64,000 nt of DNA from Novosphingobium indicum (lineage in GTDB: Bacteria; Pseudomonadota; Alphaproteobacteria; Sphingomonadales; Sphingomonadaceae). The DNA is taken from positions 116,291 to 180,290 of the forward strand of contig NZ_BMLK01000009.1 of assembly GCF_014645195.1 (NCBI RefSeq), written 5' to 3'. Every line of letters begins with the position of its first letter. The first letter of the stretch is position 1. Both the position numbers and the translations under genes were made by a program. The notes under the pieces are model-generated. The model ran no database searches. It saw nothing but the letters and a program-made list of their open reading frames with translations, and had not been told where the DNA came from. Positions 25,519 to 34,179 of this stretch are shown in pieces.

Positions 25519-27954
25519 TTACTCGGCCGCCTCGATCCAGAGCTCGCCGTCTTCGGCATCACCCGGCCACTGCATGCCGGTGAGTACCGGATACCAGGCC
25601 GAAGGCTCGTCGCCGTAGCGTTCGCGCAGATGGTCCAGCTTGCGCACCGTGCTTTCGCGGCCCGACAGGACGGTGAGCACTTCGGGCATCCCCGAAAGGT
25701 CAAGGCGGACCACCACCGAGGCATCGGACTGGCGGATCAGGAAACAGCGCGACTGCGCGGGCAGCGTGCGGATCACGTCGAGTTCGTGCTGCGTGAGACC
25801 GAAGCCCTCGCAGTAATCCTCGTAGCGCGCGCGGGCATTGGGCATGAACAGCATCGTCGCGGTCTGTTCTACCAGCGCGGTGGCAATCTTGCTGTCCAGC
25901 GCGTCGCGAGCGGACTGGGTGGCGAAACCGACGAGCGCATTGCGCTTGCGCAGCGTCTTGAGCCAGTCGCGGATGCGGGCGGCAAAGACCTCGTCGTCCA
26001 GCGCCTTCCAGCCCTCGTCGATCAGGATCATCGTCGGTTCGCCGTCGAGGCGTTCCTCGATGCGGTGGAACAGATACATCATGACCGGCGTGCGCAGGCG
26101 CGGACTTTCGAGCAGCGCGGTCATGTCGAAACCGAGCACGCGCTGGGACAAGTCGAGACGGTCCTGCTGGTTGTCGAACAGCCAGCCATGCTCGCCGCCC
26201 CCATTTGGACCATTGGCGATCCAGGCATCGAGACGCGAAGCGAGATCGCCCGGCTCCGGACGGCGGGCGCCGGCCAGCAGTTCACGGAAATGCGAGAGGC
26301 GGCGCAGCGACGGGTCGTTATGATAGGCCGCGTCTACCGCATTGGCGAGCGTCGCCAGCTCCTCGGGGCCCTTGGCGTCGAGCAGCACCGCCAGCCAGTC
26401 GCGCAGAAACGCGCGGTTGGTCGCGGTGTCGGGCAACGACAGCGGGTTGAAGCCGGTGGGATAGCCCGCGGCAATGCGGCTGTAAGTACCGCCGATCCCG
26501 CGCAAGAAGACCTCGGCGCCGCGGTCCTTGTCGAACAGGATCGTGCGCGGCGCGAACTTCTGCGCCTGCGCGGCGAGGAAGTTCATGACCACCGTCTTAC
26601 CGGAACCCGACGGACCGATGACGGTGAAATTACCAAGGTCGCCCTGGTGGAAGTTGAAGAAGAACGGCGTCGAGCTGGTGGTGGACAGCAGCGTGACCGC
26701 ATCCCCCCAGTGATTCCCGCTCGCCTGTCCCATGGCAAAGCCGTGCAGGCTGCCGAAACAGGCCATGTTGGCGCTGGAAATCAGCGCGCGGCGAACCAGG
26801 AAACTCTCGTTGCCGGGCATTTGTCCCCAGAAAGCGGGCTCAAGGTTCACATCCTCGCGCACCGCCACGGCACCGGCATCGGCTAGCGCGGCGGCACAGG
26901 AGGCCGTCACTTCGTCGAGCGCTTCGAGCGAATTGGCGCGGACCAGCACCGAAAGGTGATGATCGCCAAACGCGACTGCACCGGTGCCCAGCGAATCGCG
27001 CGCCGCGTTCATTTCGCGGCGTTCGGCCACGGCTTCCTCGTCGGCGGAGCGCAGGCGGCGGATGGCGAGATCGATTCGCTCGCGCGCGATCTGGCGGTCG
27101 CAGGGCGAATAGGTCTCGGTCAGCACCAGTTCGCAGGGCAGACGCAGCAGGGCGTCGGTCAGCCCCGGCGCGGTCGAATCGGGATAGTCCTTCAGGCTGA
27201 CGATAGAACCGACCGAGCCGCGCCCGTTGGCGCCGCGCAGTTCGAGCGCGTCCATGCCGAAGTTGACCCGGCGATAGGGCAGCATGTGGCCGATGTCGGT
27301 CTCTTCCGACGGACGGCGCACCGGGCGCATCTCGCCGTTGTAGAGCGCGCTCAGCAGTTCGAGCACTTCCGAACAGGGCCCGGCCTGACCTTCGTATTCA
27401 CCAAGGAGCCGCGCGCCGTAGGCCCCGAGCGAGGCGACCATGGCATTGGCAGCGGCGCGCAGCGCGCGCACGTCAGCGGGATCGGCCTCGACCGGGGCAT
27501 TGCCCTTGTTCTTCATCAGGCGCGAGAGCTTGTCCGCCCAGCCTGCCTTGCCACGCGCCGGACGACGCACCAGGGTAATGAACTGGTCGTTGACGAAGAG
27601 GGCACCCGAACCGGTGCGGGCCCGCCAGCGGGCATCGATATGCCCGGCAAGCGGATCCTCGAAATGGCCGTCCAGCTCGATCTCCACCCGGCGGCGGATC
27701 ACGTGGTGGTACATGACGAAGCGCGCATCGAGCGTCGAGCGCAGCAGCACTTCGCGCGTGGCCACGTGGGCATTGAGCTCATCGGTGTCGGCGGTCTCGA
27801 AAGCGAGACCCGGCACCATCAGCGAGAGCATCACCGAGCCGTCACGCATCAGCAGCACGTTCTCGTCGACCAGCGCCGAATACGGCAGCCGGTCGCCGAC
27901 AAGCACTTCCTTCGCGCCCCAGCCCTTGAACGGCGATTTCTTGCTCGTGGCCAT
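25519..27954 (-). CDS. virB4: VirB4-type secretion ATPase
   Basis: An 811-residue ATPase of the VirB4/CagE family, essential for pilus assembly and substrate transfer. The N-terminal domain (PYSALVDENVLLMRDGSVML) leads to the nucleotide-binding core with Walker A GPSGSGKTVVMNF near residue 450 and Walker B TMILIDEGWKAL near 640. NALVGFATQSARDAL is the conserved arginine/glutamine segment. I placed the start at 27954 (MATSKKSPFKG); the upstream extension is out-of-frame read-through of virB3. The gap to virB3 is 25 bp, the largest in the operon. Confidence 0.94.
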   Translation of the reverse strand: MATSKKSPFKGWGAKEVLVGDRLPYSALVDENVLLMRDGSVMLSLMVPGLAFETADTDELNAHVATREVLLRSTLDARFVMYHHVIRRRVEIELDGHFEDPLAGHIDARWRARTGSGALFVNDQFITLVRRPARGKAGWADKLSRLMKNKGNAPVEADPADVRALRAAANAMVASLGAYGARLLGEYEGQAGPCSEVLELLSALYNGEMRPVRRPSEETDIGHMLPYRRVNFGMDALELRGANGRGSVGSIVSLKDYPDSTAPGLTDALLRLPCELVLTETYSPCDRQIARERIDLAIRRLRSADEEAVAERREMNAARDSLGTGAVAFGDHHLSVLVRANSLEALDEVTASCAAALADAGAVAVREDVNLEPAFWGQMPGNESFLVRRALISSANMACFGSLHGFAMGQASGNHWGDAVTLLSTTSSTPFFFNFHQGDLGNFTVIGPSGSGKTVVMNFLAAQAQKFAPRTILFDKDRGAEVFLRGIGGTYSRIAAGYPTGFNPLSLPDTATNRAFLRDWLAVLLDAKGPEELATLANAVDAAYHNDPSLRRLSHFRELLAGARRPEPGDLASRLDAWIANGPNGGGEHGWLFDNQQDRLDLSQRVLGFDMTALLESPRLRTPVMMYLFHRIEERLDGEPTMILIDEGWKALDDEVFAARIRDWLKTLRKRNALVGFATQSARDALDSKIATALVEQTATMLFMPNARARYEDYCEGFGLTQHELDVIRTLPAQSRCFLIRQSDASVVVRLDLSGMPEVLTVLSGRESTVRKLDHLRERYGDEPSAWYPVLTGMQWPGDAEDGELWIEAAE

Positions 27955-27979
27955 TATAGTCCTTCCCACCCCGTCCTGT

Positions 27980-28261
27980 TTACGGCGCGTAGCTATTGCA
28001 GCCCCAGCGCTGCCAGTTGGCGACCCGCGGACACTTGCTGACCTTGGCAATCCAGAGGTCGAACACGCGCGGTTCGCGCAGGCACGCCAGATATCCCACA
28101 CCGTGAATCGCAAGAGCCGCGGGCAACGCCCAGAAGCTCTTGGTTATGAGGAAAATCTCGGTCGTCACCGCCGCGTTGATGATGAAGTAGCTGTAGGTCA
28201 CGCCGGCAAACATTTGCGGACGCGTCAGCGCGCGATGTACGGGAAAGCGCGCCAGAGCCAT
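27980..28261 (-). CDS. virB3: VirB3-type membrane protein
   Basis: A 93-residue protein with the family opening ALARFPVHRALTRPQMFAGV and two hydrophobic stretches (YSYFIINAAVTTEIFLI and FWALPAALAIHGVGYLA). The C-terminal CLREPRVFDLW matches the conserved end of VirB3. VirB3 works with VirB4 at the inner membrane. Its start codon overlaps the virB2 stop by one base. Confidence 0.93.
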   Translation of the reverse strand: MALARFPVHRALTRPQMFAGVTYSYFIINAAVTTEIFLITKSFWALPAALAIHGVGYLACLREPRVFDLWIAKVSKCPRVANWQRWGCNSYAP

Positions 28262-28605
28262 CAGCCCACCGCCGCCTGCTGGATGCCCGAAACGATGGCG
28301 CCGGCACCGAACAGGATGAAGACGCCGATGATGACGGTCGCGCCGAAGCGCCAGTTCATCCGGCCGGTCAGCATCATGAAGCCGACGGCAGCCACGGCCA
28401 TCACCGCAACGGCAGTCGCAACGTTACCGAGCAGCGTGCCCTGCAGCCAGCCGAGTGCGGCCACGATCGGACCGCTACCTGCGGGATCCTGAGCAACCGC
28501 CTGCGCTTGCGCGAGCGTTGGAAAAAGCGCCGCGATTATAGCGACAAATGCATTGAAGGCGCCGCCAATCCTGCGGCGCGAAATCTGAGCGTATCGAATC
28601 ACCAT
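28261..28605 (-). CDS. virB2: VirB2-type pilin
   Basis: A 114-residue prepilin. A long signal peptide ends around FPTLAQA, leaving a mature pilin with two hydrophobic helices (GNVATAVAVMAVAAVGFMML and FGATVIIGVFILFGAGAIVS) separated by the basic loop TGRMNWR, the standard VirB2 layout. The start is uncertain: ATG 28605 has GGAGGG very close, and ATG 28626 is in frame. It is the first gene of the virB2-3-4-6-9-10-11 operon. The TPR gene upstream ends in a terminator-like hairpin, so the promoter should lie in 28606-28710. Confidence 0.88.
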   Translation of the reverse strand: MVIRYAQISRRRIGGAFNAFVAIIAALFPTLAQAQAVAQDPAGSGPIVAALGWLQGTLLGNVATAVAVMAVAAVGFMMLTGRMNWRFGATVIIGVFILFGAGAIVSGIQQAAVG

Positions 28606-28710
28606 GCCCTCCGTATGAGCGCGCATTGCGCCATGCTGATGACAACTATGTGACGATGACACGGCGAAAGATGCGCACATGGGACCGCGAATTTTTTCAC
28701 AGCGCCCATG

Positions 28711-28746
28711 CAGAAAAGAAGAAGGCGCCGGAATCCCGACGCCTTC
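28711..28746 (-). terminator. Rho-independent terminator of the TPR gene
   Basis: Read on the minus strand, GAAGGCG pairs with CGCCTTC across a 12-base loop and is followed by TTCTTTTCTG. It lies 100 bp after the TPR gene stop and before virB2, and so separates the two transcription units. Confidence 0.65.
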
Positions 28747-28847
28747 AGCCACCCCTTACGCTAGCGTATAATAATGCGTGCGACCCGAAGCGCTCCGGAT
28801 GGGGAAATATCAGCTTTGCCGAAATGGATCGGCAGCCTCCAACGGCA

Positions 28848-29225
28848 TCAGCGCGAAGCGCGCGCCGTCGAGGTGAGCAGGTTCTTGAGCGCGGTGCGAG
28901 CCGCGTGGCGCGAATCGACCCAGGACCCGTCCGCCAGTTCGAGGCTGTAACGATCCTGCGTGGCGATCGCGGCGCGATAGGCTGCGATGGCCTTGTCCGT
29001 GCGACCAGCCGACGCATAGGCCGAACCCAGGTTGATCAGCGCCGCGGGATCACCGGCTTCGACGGCACTGCTGCTTTCCAGTTTGCGCAACGCGGCTTCG
29101 GAACGACCTTCAGACAATTCCTGATAAGCTACGTCGTGCATCCGGTCGGCGGCGGGCGTCTCCATTCCGAGCGAGAAAGCCGACTGGCCAAGCAGTGCTG
29201 CGGTCATGAGGGCGGTAAGGGACAT
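28848..29225 (-). CDS. Secreted tetratricopeptide-repeat protein
   Basis: A 125-residue protein with a signal peptide (MSLTALMTAALLGQSAFSLG). The body reads as TPR-type helices: AYQELSEGRSEAALRKLES, then DPAALINLGSAYASAGRTDKAIAAYRAAI, whose spacing of G, A and Y residues is typical of TPRs. No enzyme motif is present. The start has GGGAGAA upstream. It is transcribed divergently from the lipoprotein/TonB-receptor pair. TPR proteins next to TonB receptors are frequent in sphingomonads, but a shared role here is only an inference. Confidence 0.82.
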   Translation of the reverse strand: MSLTALMTAALLGQSAFSLGMETPAADRMHDVAYQELSEGRSEAALRKLESSSAVEAGDPAALINLGSAYASAGRTDKAIAAYRAAIATQDRYSLELADGSWVDSRHAARTALKNLLTSTARASR

Positions 29226-29304
29226 AGCGGTTCTCCCGTTTGCGATTATCGTTTGCAGGCCGACTATCCGGCTCTCGACGACATTTCGCAACAAAATGAC
29301 GCAA

Positions 29305-29322
29305 GTGTCATAAAACTGCAAT
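29305..29322 (+). promoter_or_regulatory. Candidate Pho box, lipoprotein/TonB-receptor promoter region
   Basis: Two 7-base units, GTGTCAT and CTGCAAT, are separated by AAAA. Together they match 11 of 14 positions of the CTGTCAT direct repeat, with the A-rich spacer typical of PhoB sites. The box lies 198 bp before the lipoprotein start in the divergent region with the TPR gene. It is weaker evidence than the pstS box because only two units match. Confidence 0.5.
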
Positions 29323-29416
29323 CTAAGCGTGAAGGCCGCCTCAAAGGGCGAGTCGGAGAAGCGCGTTTCGCTCAAATGTGACCGTTGTCATATTGCCGTC
29401 GCATAAGTGAATATTA

Positions 29417-29445
29417 CTGTCACTGTATCGCCAACAAACTGTCAC
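29417..29445 (+). promoter_or_regulatory. Possible second Pho-box pair, 22-bp spaced
   Basis: Two identical CTGTCAC units start at 29417 and 29439, exactly two 11-bp periods apart; the unit expected between them is not recognisable. A further TTGTCAT lies at 29385. The position, 75 bp before the GTG of the lipoprotein, suits an activator. The call is tentative. Confidence 0.4.
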
Positions 29446-29519
29446 CCCCCCGGCCTAGACGCCGCGGTCAACGAGGGCGGACTCGCCGCCTCGTCCGACC
29501 AGAACACGGGGGATTCAAC

Positions 29520-31103
29520 GTGAAGAAAATTTCAGGTCTGCTGCTTGTTGGCTGCAGCGCACTCGCTCTCGCCGGCTGCGGCGCTGACGATATCTCTTCG
29601 CCGGGCGCCGGCAGCATTACCATCAACAATCCGACTCCGACGCCGACTCCCACGCCGACGCCGACGTCCGGCGTCGTGACGCCGGCGGCAAGCTGCCCCT
29701 CCTTCAACGCCACCGGCGGTCTTACCGACAGCGGCACGATCACGGGCCCCGAAGGCGAATGGCGCGTCTGCACGCTGCCCGCACTCGTCGACGTCAGCTC
29801 GAGCCTTCCGAAGGTTTCCGGCGTTCTCTATCGCCTGAACGGCCGGGTGGACGTAGGCTGCGACGGCGGCTTCTCCGCTCCGACCTCGGCCGCGCCGTTT
29901 GACACCACGACCGCCAGCTGCGGTGGCCGCACCCTCACTTCCGACACCGACGTGACGCTGACCATCGATCCGGGCGTGATCGTCTACGGTGAAAACGGCG
30001 CTGAGCCGGCCTGGCTTGCCGTCAACCGCGGCAACAAGATCAACGCTGTCGGCACCGTCAGCGCACCGATCATCTTCACCAGCCGCCAGAACGTCGTCGG
30101 CACCAATGACGACGCATCGCAGGGCCAGTGGGGCGGCGTCGTCCTGATGGGCCGCGGCATCGTCACCGACTGCTCGCTGGGAACGACCGCTGCCAAGACG
30201 TGCGAGCGCGACACCGAAGGTTCGGTGAACCCGGCCGTCTTCGGAGGACGCGACAACACCTACAACGCCGGTACCATGAAGTACTTTCAGATCCGCTATT
30301 CCGGCTATGTGCTGGGTGCCAACTCTGAACTGCAGTCGCTGACGGCTGAAGGCATTGGCAGCGGCACCACGCTGGAATACTTCCAGAGCGTGAACAGCTC
30401 GGACGACGGTTCGGAGTTCTTTGGCGGCAAGCCGATGTTCAAGCACTACATCGCGGTCAATGCCGACGACGACAGCATCGACCTCGACACCGGTGTAGAA
30501 GGCTACTTCCAGTACCTGCTGCTGCTGCAGCGCGACGGTGACGGCGACGCGCTGATGGAAATCGACTCGAACGGTGCCGAAAGCGACACCCCGCGTCAGA
30601 AGACCATCCTCGCCAACTTCACCGGCGTGCAGCCCTCCGACAACTCGAACAGCGACGATGCTGCTGTCCTCATCCGCGGCAACTCGGACATCACCTGGGC
30701 TAACGGTATCATCAACGTTCCCAACAACGAATGTCTGCGTCTCAACGGTTCGGGCACTGTCCCGGCCACCATCACCGCCAACTCGGTGGTCATGACCTGT
30801 AACTCGGCCATCTACCTCGGCACCGGTTCCTACACCGCCGCCGATACCAAAGCCCAGTTCACCGCAGGCACCAACAACAACGACACGTTCACCTCGACGC
30901 TGGCCAGCACGTTCGTGAACGGCACCAACGAGACCGGCGTGCCGGCGTTCGATGCCAAGACGCTCAACAGCTTCTTCGACACCACCGACTACATCGGCGC
31001 TGTGAAAAACGCTGCGGACACCTGGTACCGCGGTTGGACCTGCGACAACTCGACTGCCGACTTCGGTTCGGGCTCGGCCTGCACGGCCCTTCCCACGACC
31101 TGA
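29520..31103 (+). CDS. Surface lipoprotein paired with a TonB-dependent receptor
   Basis: A 527-residue lipoprotein. The GTG at 29520 is preceded by GGGGGA and gives MKKISGLLLVG with lipobox LAGC, so Cys at about residue 20 is the lipidated residue. A Pro-Thr repeat linker follows (about 37-50), then a Ser/Thr/Asn/Asp-rich, beta-type domain with phrases such as GVIVYGENGAEPAWLAVNRG and GQWGGVVLMGRG, which suggest a beta-helix-like repeat. At least ten Cys residues in the mature protein could form disulfides. I do not know the substrate. It is 90 bp upstream of a TonB receptor, so the pair probably acts like a SusD-type capture lipoprotein with its transporter; this is inferred from arrangement only. 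Candidate Pho boxes lie upstream. Confidence 0.8.
   Translation: MKKISGLLLVGCSALALAGCGADDISSPGAGSITINNPTPTPTPTPTPTSGVVTPAASCPSFNATGGLTDSGTITGPEGEWRVCTLPALVDVSSSLPKVSGVLYRLNGRVDVGCDGGFSAPTSAAPFDTTTASCGGRTLTSDTDVTLTIDPGVIVYGENGAEPAWLAVNRGNKINAVGTVSAPIIFTSRQNVVGTNDDASQGQWGGVVLMGRGIVTDCSLGTTAAKTCERDTEGSVNPAVFGGRDNTYNAGTMKYFQIRYSGYVLGANSELQSLTAEGIGSGTTLEYFQSVNSSDDGSEFFGGKPMFKHYIAVNADDDSIDLDTGVEGYFQYLLLLQRDGDGDALMEIDSNGAESDTPRQKTILANFTGVQPSDNSNSDDAAVLIRGNSDITWANGIINVPNNECLRLNGSGTVPATITANSVVMTCNSAIYLGTGSYTAADTKAQFTAGTNNNDTFTSTLASTFVNGTNETGVPAFDAKTLNSFFDTTDYIGAVKNAADTWYRGWTCDNSTADFGSGSACTALPTT
29631..29666 (+). repeat. Six tandem 6-bp units encoding a Pro-Thr linker
   Basis: Six copies of CCGACN (one is CCCACG) run without interruption inside the lipoprotein gene and encode (Pro-Thr)6. 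The repeat lies directly behind the lipid anchor, where a flexible stalk is expected. Repeat number could vary without breaking the frame. Confidence 0.85.
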
Positions 31104-31130
31104 GAAGGCCGCCCTTAATCAAAACTTGAG

Positions 31131-31157
31131 GGGGGCGGTCCATTTCAGGCCGCCCCC
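31131..31157 (+). terminator. Intercistronic hairpin between lipoprotein and TonB-receptor genes
   Basis: GGGGGCGG (31131-31138) pairs perfectly with CCGCCCCC (31150-31157) around an 11-base loop, 28 bases after the lipoprotein stop, and TTCCCTG follows. It lacks a true T tract, so it is more likely a partial terminator or an mRNA-stabilising structure that sets the lipoprotein to receptor ratio. Confidence 0.5.
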
Positions 31158-31193
31158 TTCCCTGCATTCCAATATGTTCCAGGGGGACGACAA

Positions 31194-33872
31194 ATGACCA
31201 AGCCGCGGCTTGTATCGCTGCTGCTGCTTTCCACCGCGATGGCCATGCCTTCAGTTGCATGGGCGCAGGACAGCAACGCGCAGAACGCTGATGCCTCTGC
31301 GCAGGACGCAGACCAGTACTCCGACGAGAACGACGCACCCGAAGTTTCGCTGCCGGGCGGCGAGATCGTCGTTACGGGTCAGCGCAACCGCAACATCCAG
31401 CAGTACGCGCCGCAGGTTCTCACCGTCCTGTCGACCGAGCAGATCGCCCGCACCGGCGAAGGCGATATAGCCGGCGCTCTGGGCCGCGTGACCGGCCTTT
31501 CGGTTGTCGGCAACGGTTACGTCTTTGTGCGCGGCCTTGGCGATCGCTACTCGCTGGCGCTGCTCAACGGCTCGGCCCTTCCCAGCCCCGAGCCGCTCAA
31601 GCGCGTCGTTCCTCTCGATCTCTTCCCGACGAGCATCATCGCATCGTCGCTGGTGCAGAAGAGCTACTCGGTGAACTTCCCCGGTGAATTCGGCGGCGGT
31701 GTGATCAACCTCACCACCAAGGCTATTCCCGACGAGAGCTTCCTCAAGATAGGCGGCGGCGCCACCTGGGATACCGAGACGACCAACGAACTCGGCTACA
31801 CCTATTACGGCAGCAAGACCGACTGGACGGGCTACGACAACGGCAACCGCAACCTGCCGGTCGAAGTAAAGGAATACTTCGATAGCGGAACAGTTCTGTC
31901 CGACGGGTCCAGCGACCTTGCGCGTGCCATCGGCGGCCAGCTGATCACCGGCCGCAATGCGGTCGTTCAGCGCGACGACAACCTTCCGGTGAATTTCTCC
32001 GCCAACATCTCCGGCGGTACGGCATTCGACATGGGCGGCGCCCGCGTCGGTGTGATCGCGGCCGGTGGCTATTCGAACAAGTGGCAGACCCGCGACGTTA
32101 TCCAGCAGCGCACACTCGGACTCGACGCGGATCAGCCCGACCGTGACTTCCGCTCGGTCATCACCAACCAGCGTATCGTCACCAACGGCCTGGTCGGCCT
32201 GGGCATGGAATGGGGCGAGAACCGCATCCGCTGGACCAATGTCTACATCCACGACACCCTTAAGCGCGCTGCACTGCGCGTCGGCGAGCAGGAAGGTAAC
32301 ACCAACATCAGCTACATGTATCAGGACACGTCCTGGTACGAACGCCAGCTGATGAACACCCAGCTCGTCGGCGAGTTCAAGCTCGACCCCGATACCGAGC
32401 TCAACGTGCGCGGCAGCTATGCGAACTCCAAGCGCGATGCGCCCTACGAGATCTCGCTGCTCTATTCGCGTCTCGGCTCGGGCGCCTACGGCGATCAGTA
32501 CGTCAACTATCTCGACGGCGGACAGACCGGCGATGCCACGGTGGCATTTTCCAAGCTCAATGAAGACGTGTGGTCCGCCGGCGTCGACCTGACGCACAAG
32601 TTCGGCCTGAGCTGGTCGGGTACCGTAGGTTACGCCTATCAGCTGAACGACCGCGTCAGCTCGCGTCGCAACTTCCAGTATCGTGCAGAGGGCAGCAATG
32701 CCTATGTCGCCGCTTTCGGCATGCTGCGCCCCGATGTGCTGTTCCAGCCGGGCACGTTCTACCTGAGCGATCCCGACGTGGTGGACCCGCCGGTCGACTA
32801 TTCAATCCTCGTGACAGAAACGGACGCCACCAGCGCCAAGTTCGCTGCCCGTCTGAACAACCACGCATGGTACGCCAAGCTGGCAGGTTCGCTGACAGAA
32901 TCGCTGTCAATCGATCTCGGTGTACGGTGGGAATGGGCCGAAGAGGAATCGCGAGTGGTTCCCGTAGCTGACATTGCCAACTCCATTCCCGACACGCGCC
33001 TGAAGAACGAATACTGGCTGCCGGCGGTGACACTCACCTATGAGCTGGAACCAGGCATGCAGGTTCGTCTCAACGCCTCGAAGACGATCGCACGTCCGCA
33101 ATTCCGCGAACTTCTGTACCAGACGTTCTTCGATCCTGACGGTAACCGCACCTACCGCGGCAACCCGCTGCTAAAGGATAGCCAGCTCTATAACTTCGAG
33201 GGCCGTTTCGAATGGTACTTCGCCCCTGAGCAAAAGGTGTCACTCGGCGCGTTCTTCAAGCGTCTCGACAACCCGATCGAGTCTTTCCTGACCGGCAGCA
33301 ACGTGCTCGTCACCAGCTTTGCCAACGCGCCCAAGGCGGACCTCTACGGTGTGGAGTTGGAGCTGCAGAAGTACTTCGACATGTTTGCCGACCGCCGCCT
33401 GCTCGTCGGTGCGAATTACACCTATACGAAGTCCAAGATTAAAGTCGGCGCCTCCGACACCACCGAGGTCTATGGCGCTTCGGGTACGGCTCTGGCATCC
33501 GACTACTTCCGCAACGGTGCGCCGCTTACGGGCCAGTCCGAACACATCGCCAACGTCCAGATCGGCCTGGAGCAGCAGGGCGGCCTGTCGCAGCAGACAT
33601 TCCTGATCAACTATGCCAGCGAGCGTGCGATCAGCCGCGGTCTGAACGGTGTGGGCCAGCCCGACGTCCTTGAGAAGCCCGGCTTCACGCTCGACTTCGT
33701 CGCCCGTCAGGGCATCGAACTGGCCGGCACCGAACTTGAGTTGAAGTTCGAGGCTCGCAACATCACCGGCCGCAAGCACGAAGAATACCAGCAGTTCGAA
33801 TCCGGACGCATCGAAGTCAACACCTACGACGTCGGCCGCTCCTTCTCGCTGTCGGCTTCCGTGAACTTCTGA
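31194..33872 (+). CDS. TonB-dependent outer-membrane receptor
   Basis: An 892-residue receptor. It has a signal peptide (MTKPRLVSLLLLSTAMAM, cleavage near AWAQ), a plug domain from about 57 (GGEIVVTGQR, VFVRGLGDRYSLALLNG, FPGEFGGGVINLTTK) and a 22-strand-type barrel ending in the aromatic terminus SLSASVNF. The plug phrase SPEPLKRVVPLDLFPTSII marks the subfamily that sits next to large lipoproteins. The ATG at 31194 has AGGGGGAC upstream. It is downstream of the lipoprotein gene on the same strand, and the pair ends at a strong terminator. The ligand is unknown. The phosphorus setting and upstream Pho-like boxes hint at a phosphorus-containing ligand, but a siderophore or other ligand cannot be excluded. 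Confidence 0.93.
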   Translation: MTKPRLVSLLLLSTAMAMPSVAWAQDSNAQNADASAQDADQYSDENDAPEVSLPGGEIVVTGQRNRNIQQYAPQVLTVLSTEQIARTGEGDIAGALGRVTGLSVVGNGYVFVRGLGDRYSLALLNGSALPSPEPLKRVVPLDLFPTSIIASSLVQKSYSVNFPGEFGGGVINLTTKAIPDESFLKIGGGATWDTETTNELGYTYYGSKTDWTGYDNGNRNLPVEVKEYFDSGTVLSDGSSDLARAIGGQLITGRNAVVQRDDNLPVNFSANISGGTAFDMGGARVGVIAAGGYSNKWQTRDVIQQRTLGLDADQPDRDFRSVITNQRIVTNGLVGLGMEWGENRIRWTNVYIHDTLKRAALRVGEQEGNTNISYMYQDTSWYERQLMNTQLVGEFKLDPDTELNVRGSYANSKRDAPYEISLLYSRLGSGAYGDQYVNYLDGGQTGDATVAFSKLNEDVWSAGVDLTHKFGLSWSGTVGYAYQLNDRVSSRRNFQYRAEGSNAYVAAFGMLRPDVLFQPGTFYLSDPDVVDPPVDYSILVTETDATSAKFAARLNNHAWYAKLAGSLTESLSIDLGVRWEWAEEESRVVPVADIANSIPDTRLKNEYWLPAVTLTYELEPGMQVRLNASKTIARPQFRELLYQTFFDPDGNRTYRGNPLLKDSQLYNFEGRFEWYFAPEQKVSLGAFFKRLDNPIESFLTGSNVLVTSFANAPKADLYGVELELQKYFDMFADRRLLVGANYTYTKSKIKVGASDTTEVYGASGTALASDYFRNGAPLTGQSEHIANVQIGLEQQGGLSQQTFLINYASERAISRGLNGVGQPDVLEKPGFTLDFVARQGIELAGTELELKFEARNITGRKHEEYQQFESGRIEVNTYDVGRSFSLSASVNF

Positions 33873-33917
33873 CCCCATCCTCACCGGGAGACCCTGCTCT
33901 CCCGACGGCACCTTTAC

Positions 33918-33953
33918 AGCCCGGCTGCAGCAATGCGGCCGGGCTATTTTTTT
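33918..33953 (+). terminator. Rho-independent terminator after the TonB-receptor gene
   Basis: AGCCCGGC and GCCGGGCT form a perfect 8-bp stem followed by ATTTTTTT, 45 bp after the receptor stop. This is the clearest intrinsic terminator in the window and closes the lipoprotein/receptor operon before the riboswitch begins. Confidence 0.9.
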
Positions 33954-33993
33954 CGTCCTTTGCACCCGCCGCCGAATTTTCTAGGAGGGTTCC

Positions 33994-34172
33994 GTCATCT
34001 GGGGAGTAGCCGTCTGCCGCCCCGGCAGAACCCGTCGTCAACATACTTGGCCGAGAGGCCATGGCGCACGGGAGGACGGGCCACCGTTCGGGCAAGACCA
34101 ATGACGCTTGCGGCACCGTTCGGCCGGGCGGGGTTTCGCTCGCGTCGTTGTGTCGTTTCGCCCGGCCCGGAG
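33994..34172 (+). promoter_or_regulatory. yybP-ykoY (manganese) riboswitch with RBS-adjacent stem
   Basis: The conserved aptamer sequences are visible: GGGGAGTAGC at 34001, GTCAACATACT at 34037, and a closing GGCAAGACC near 34091, as in yybP-ykoY RNAs that bind Mn2+. Downstream, GGCCGGGCG (34122-34130) pairs perfectly with CGCCCGGCC (34159-34167), directly before the GGAG Shine-Dalgarno (34169-34172) of the following gene. This looks like a translational expression platform. The riboswitch class agrees with the downstream GDT1-family gene. The exact ends of the aptamer are estimates. Confidence 0.85.
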
Positions 34173-34179
34173 AATTTGC

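Noticed and set aside
28606..28710. Pho-like half sites GTGTCAT and TTGTCAT upstream of virB2
   Set aside because: They are 17 bp apart, not 11 or 22, and no third unit fits the period.
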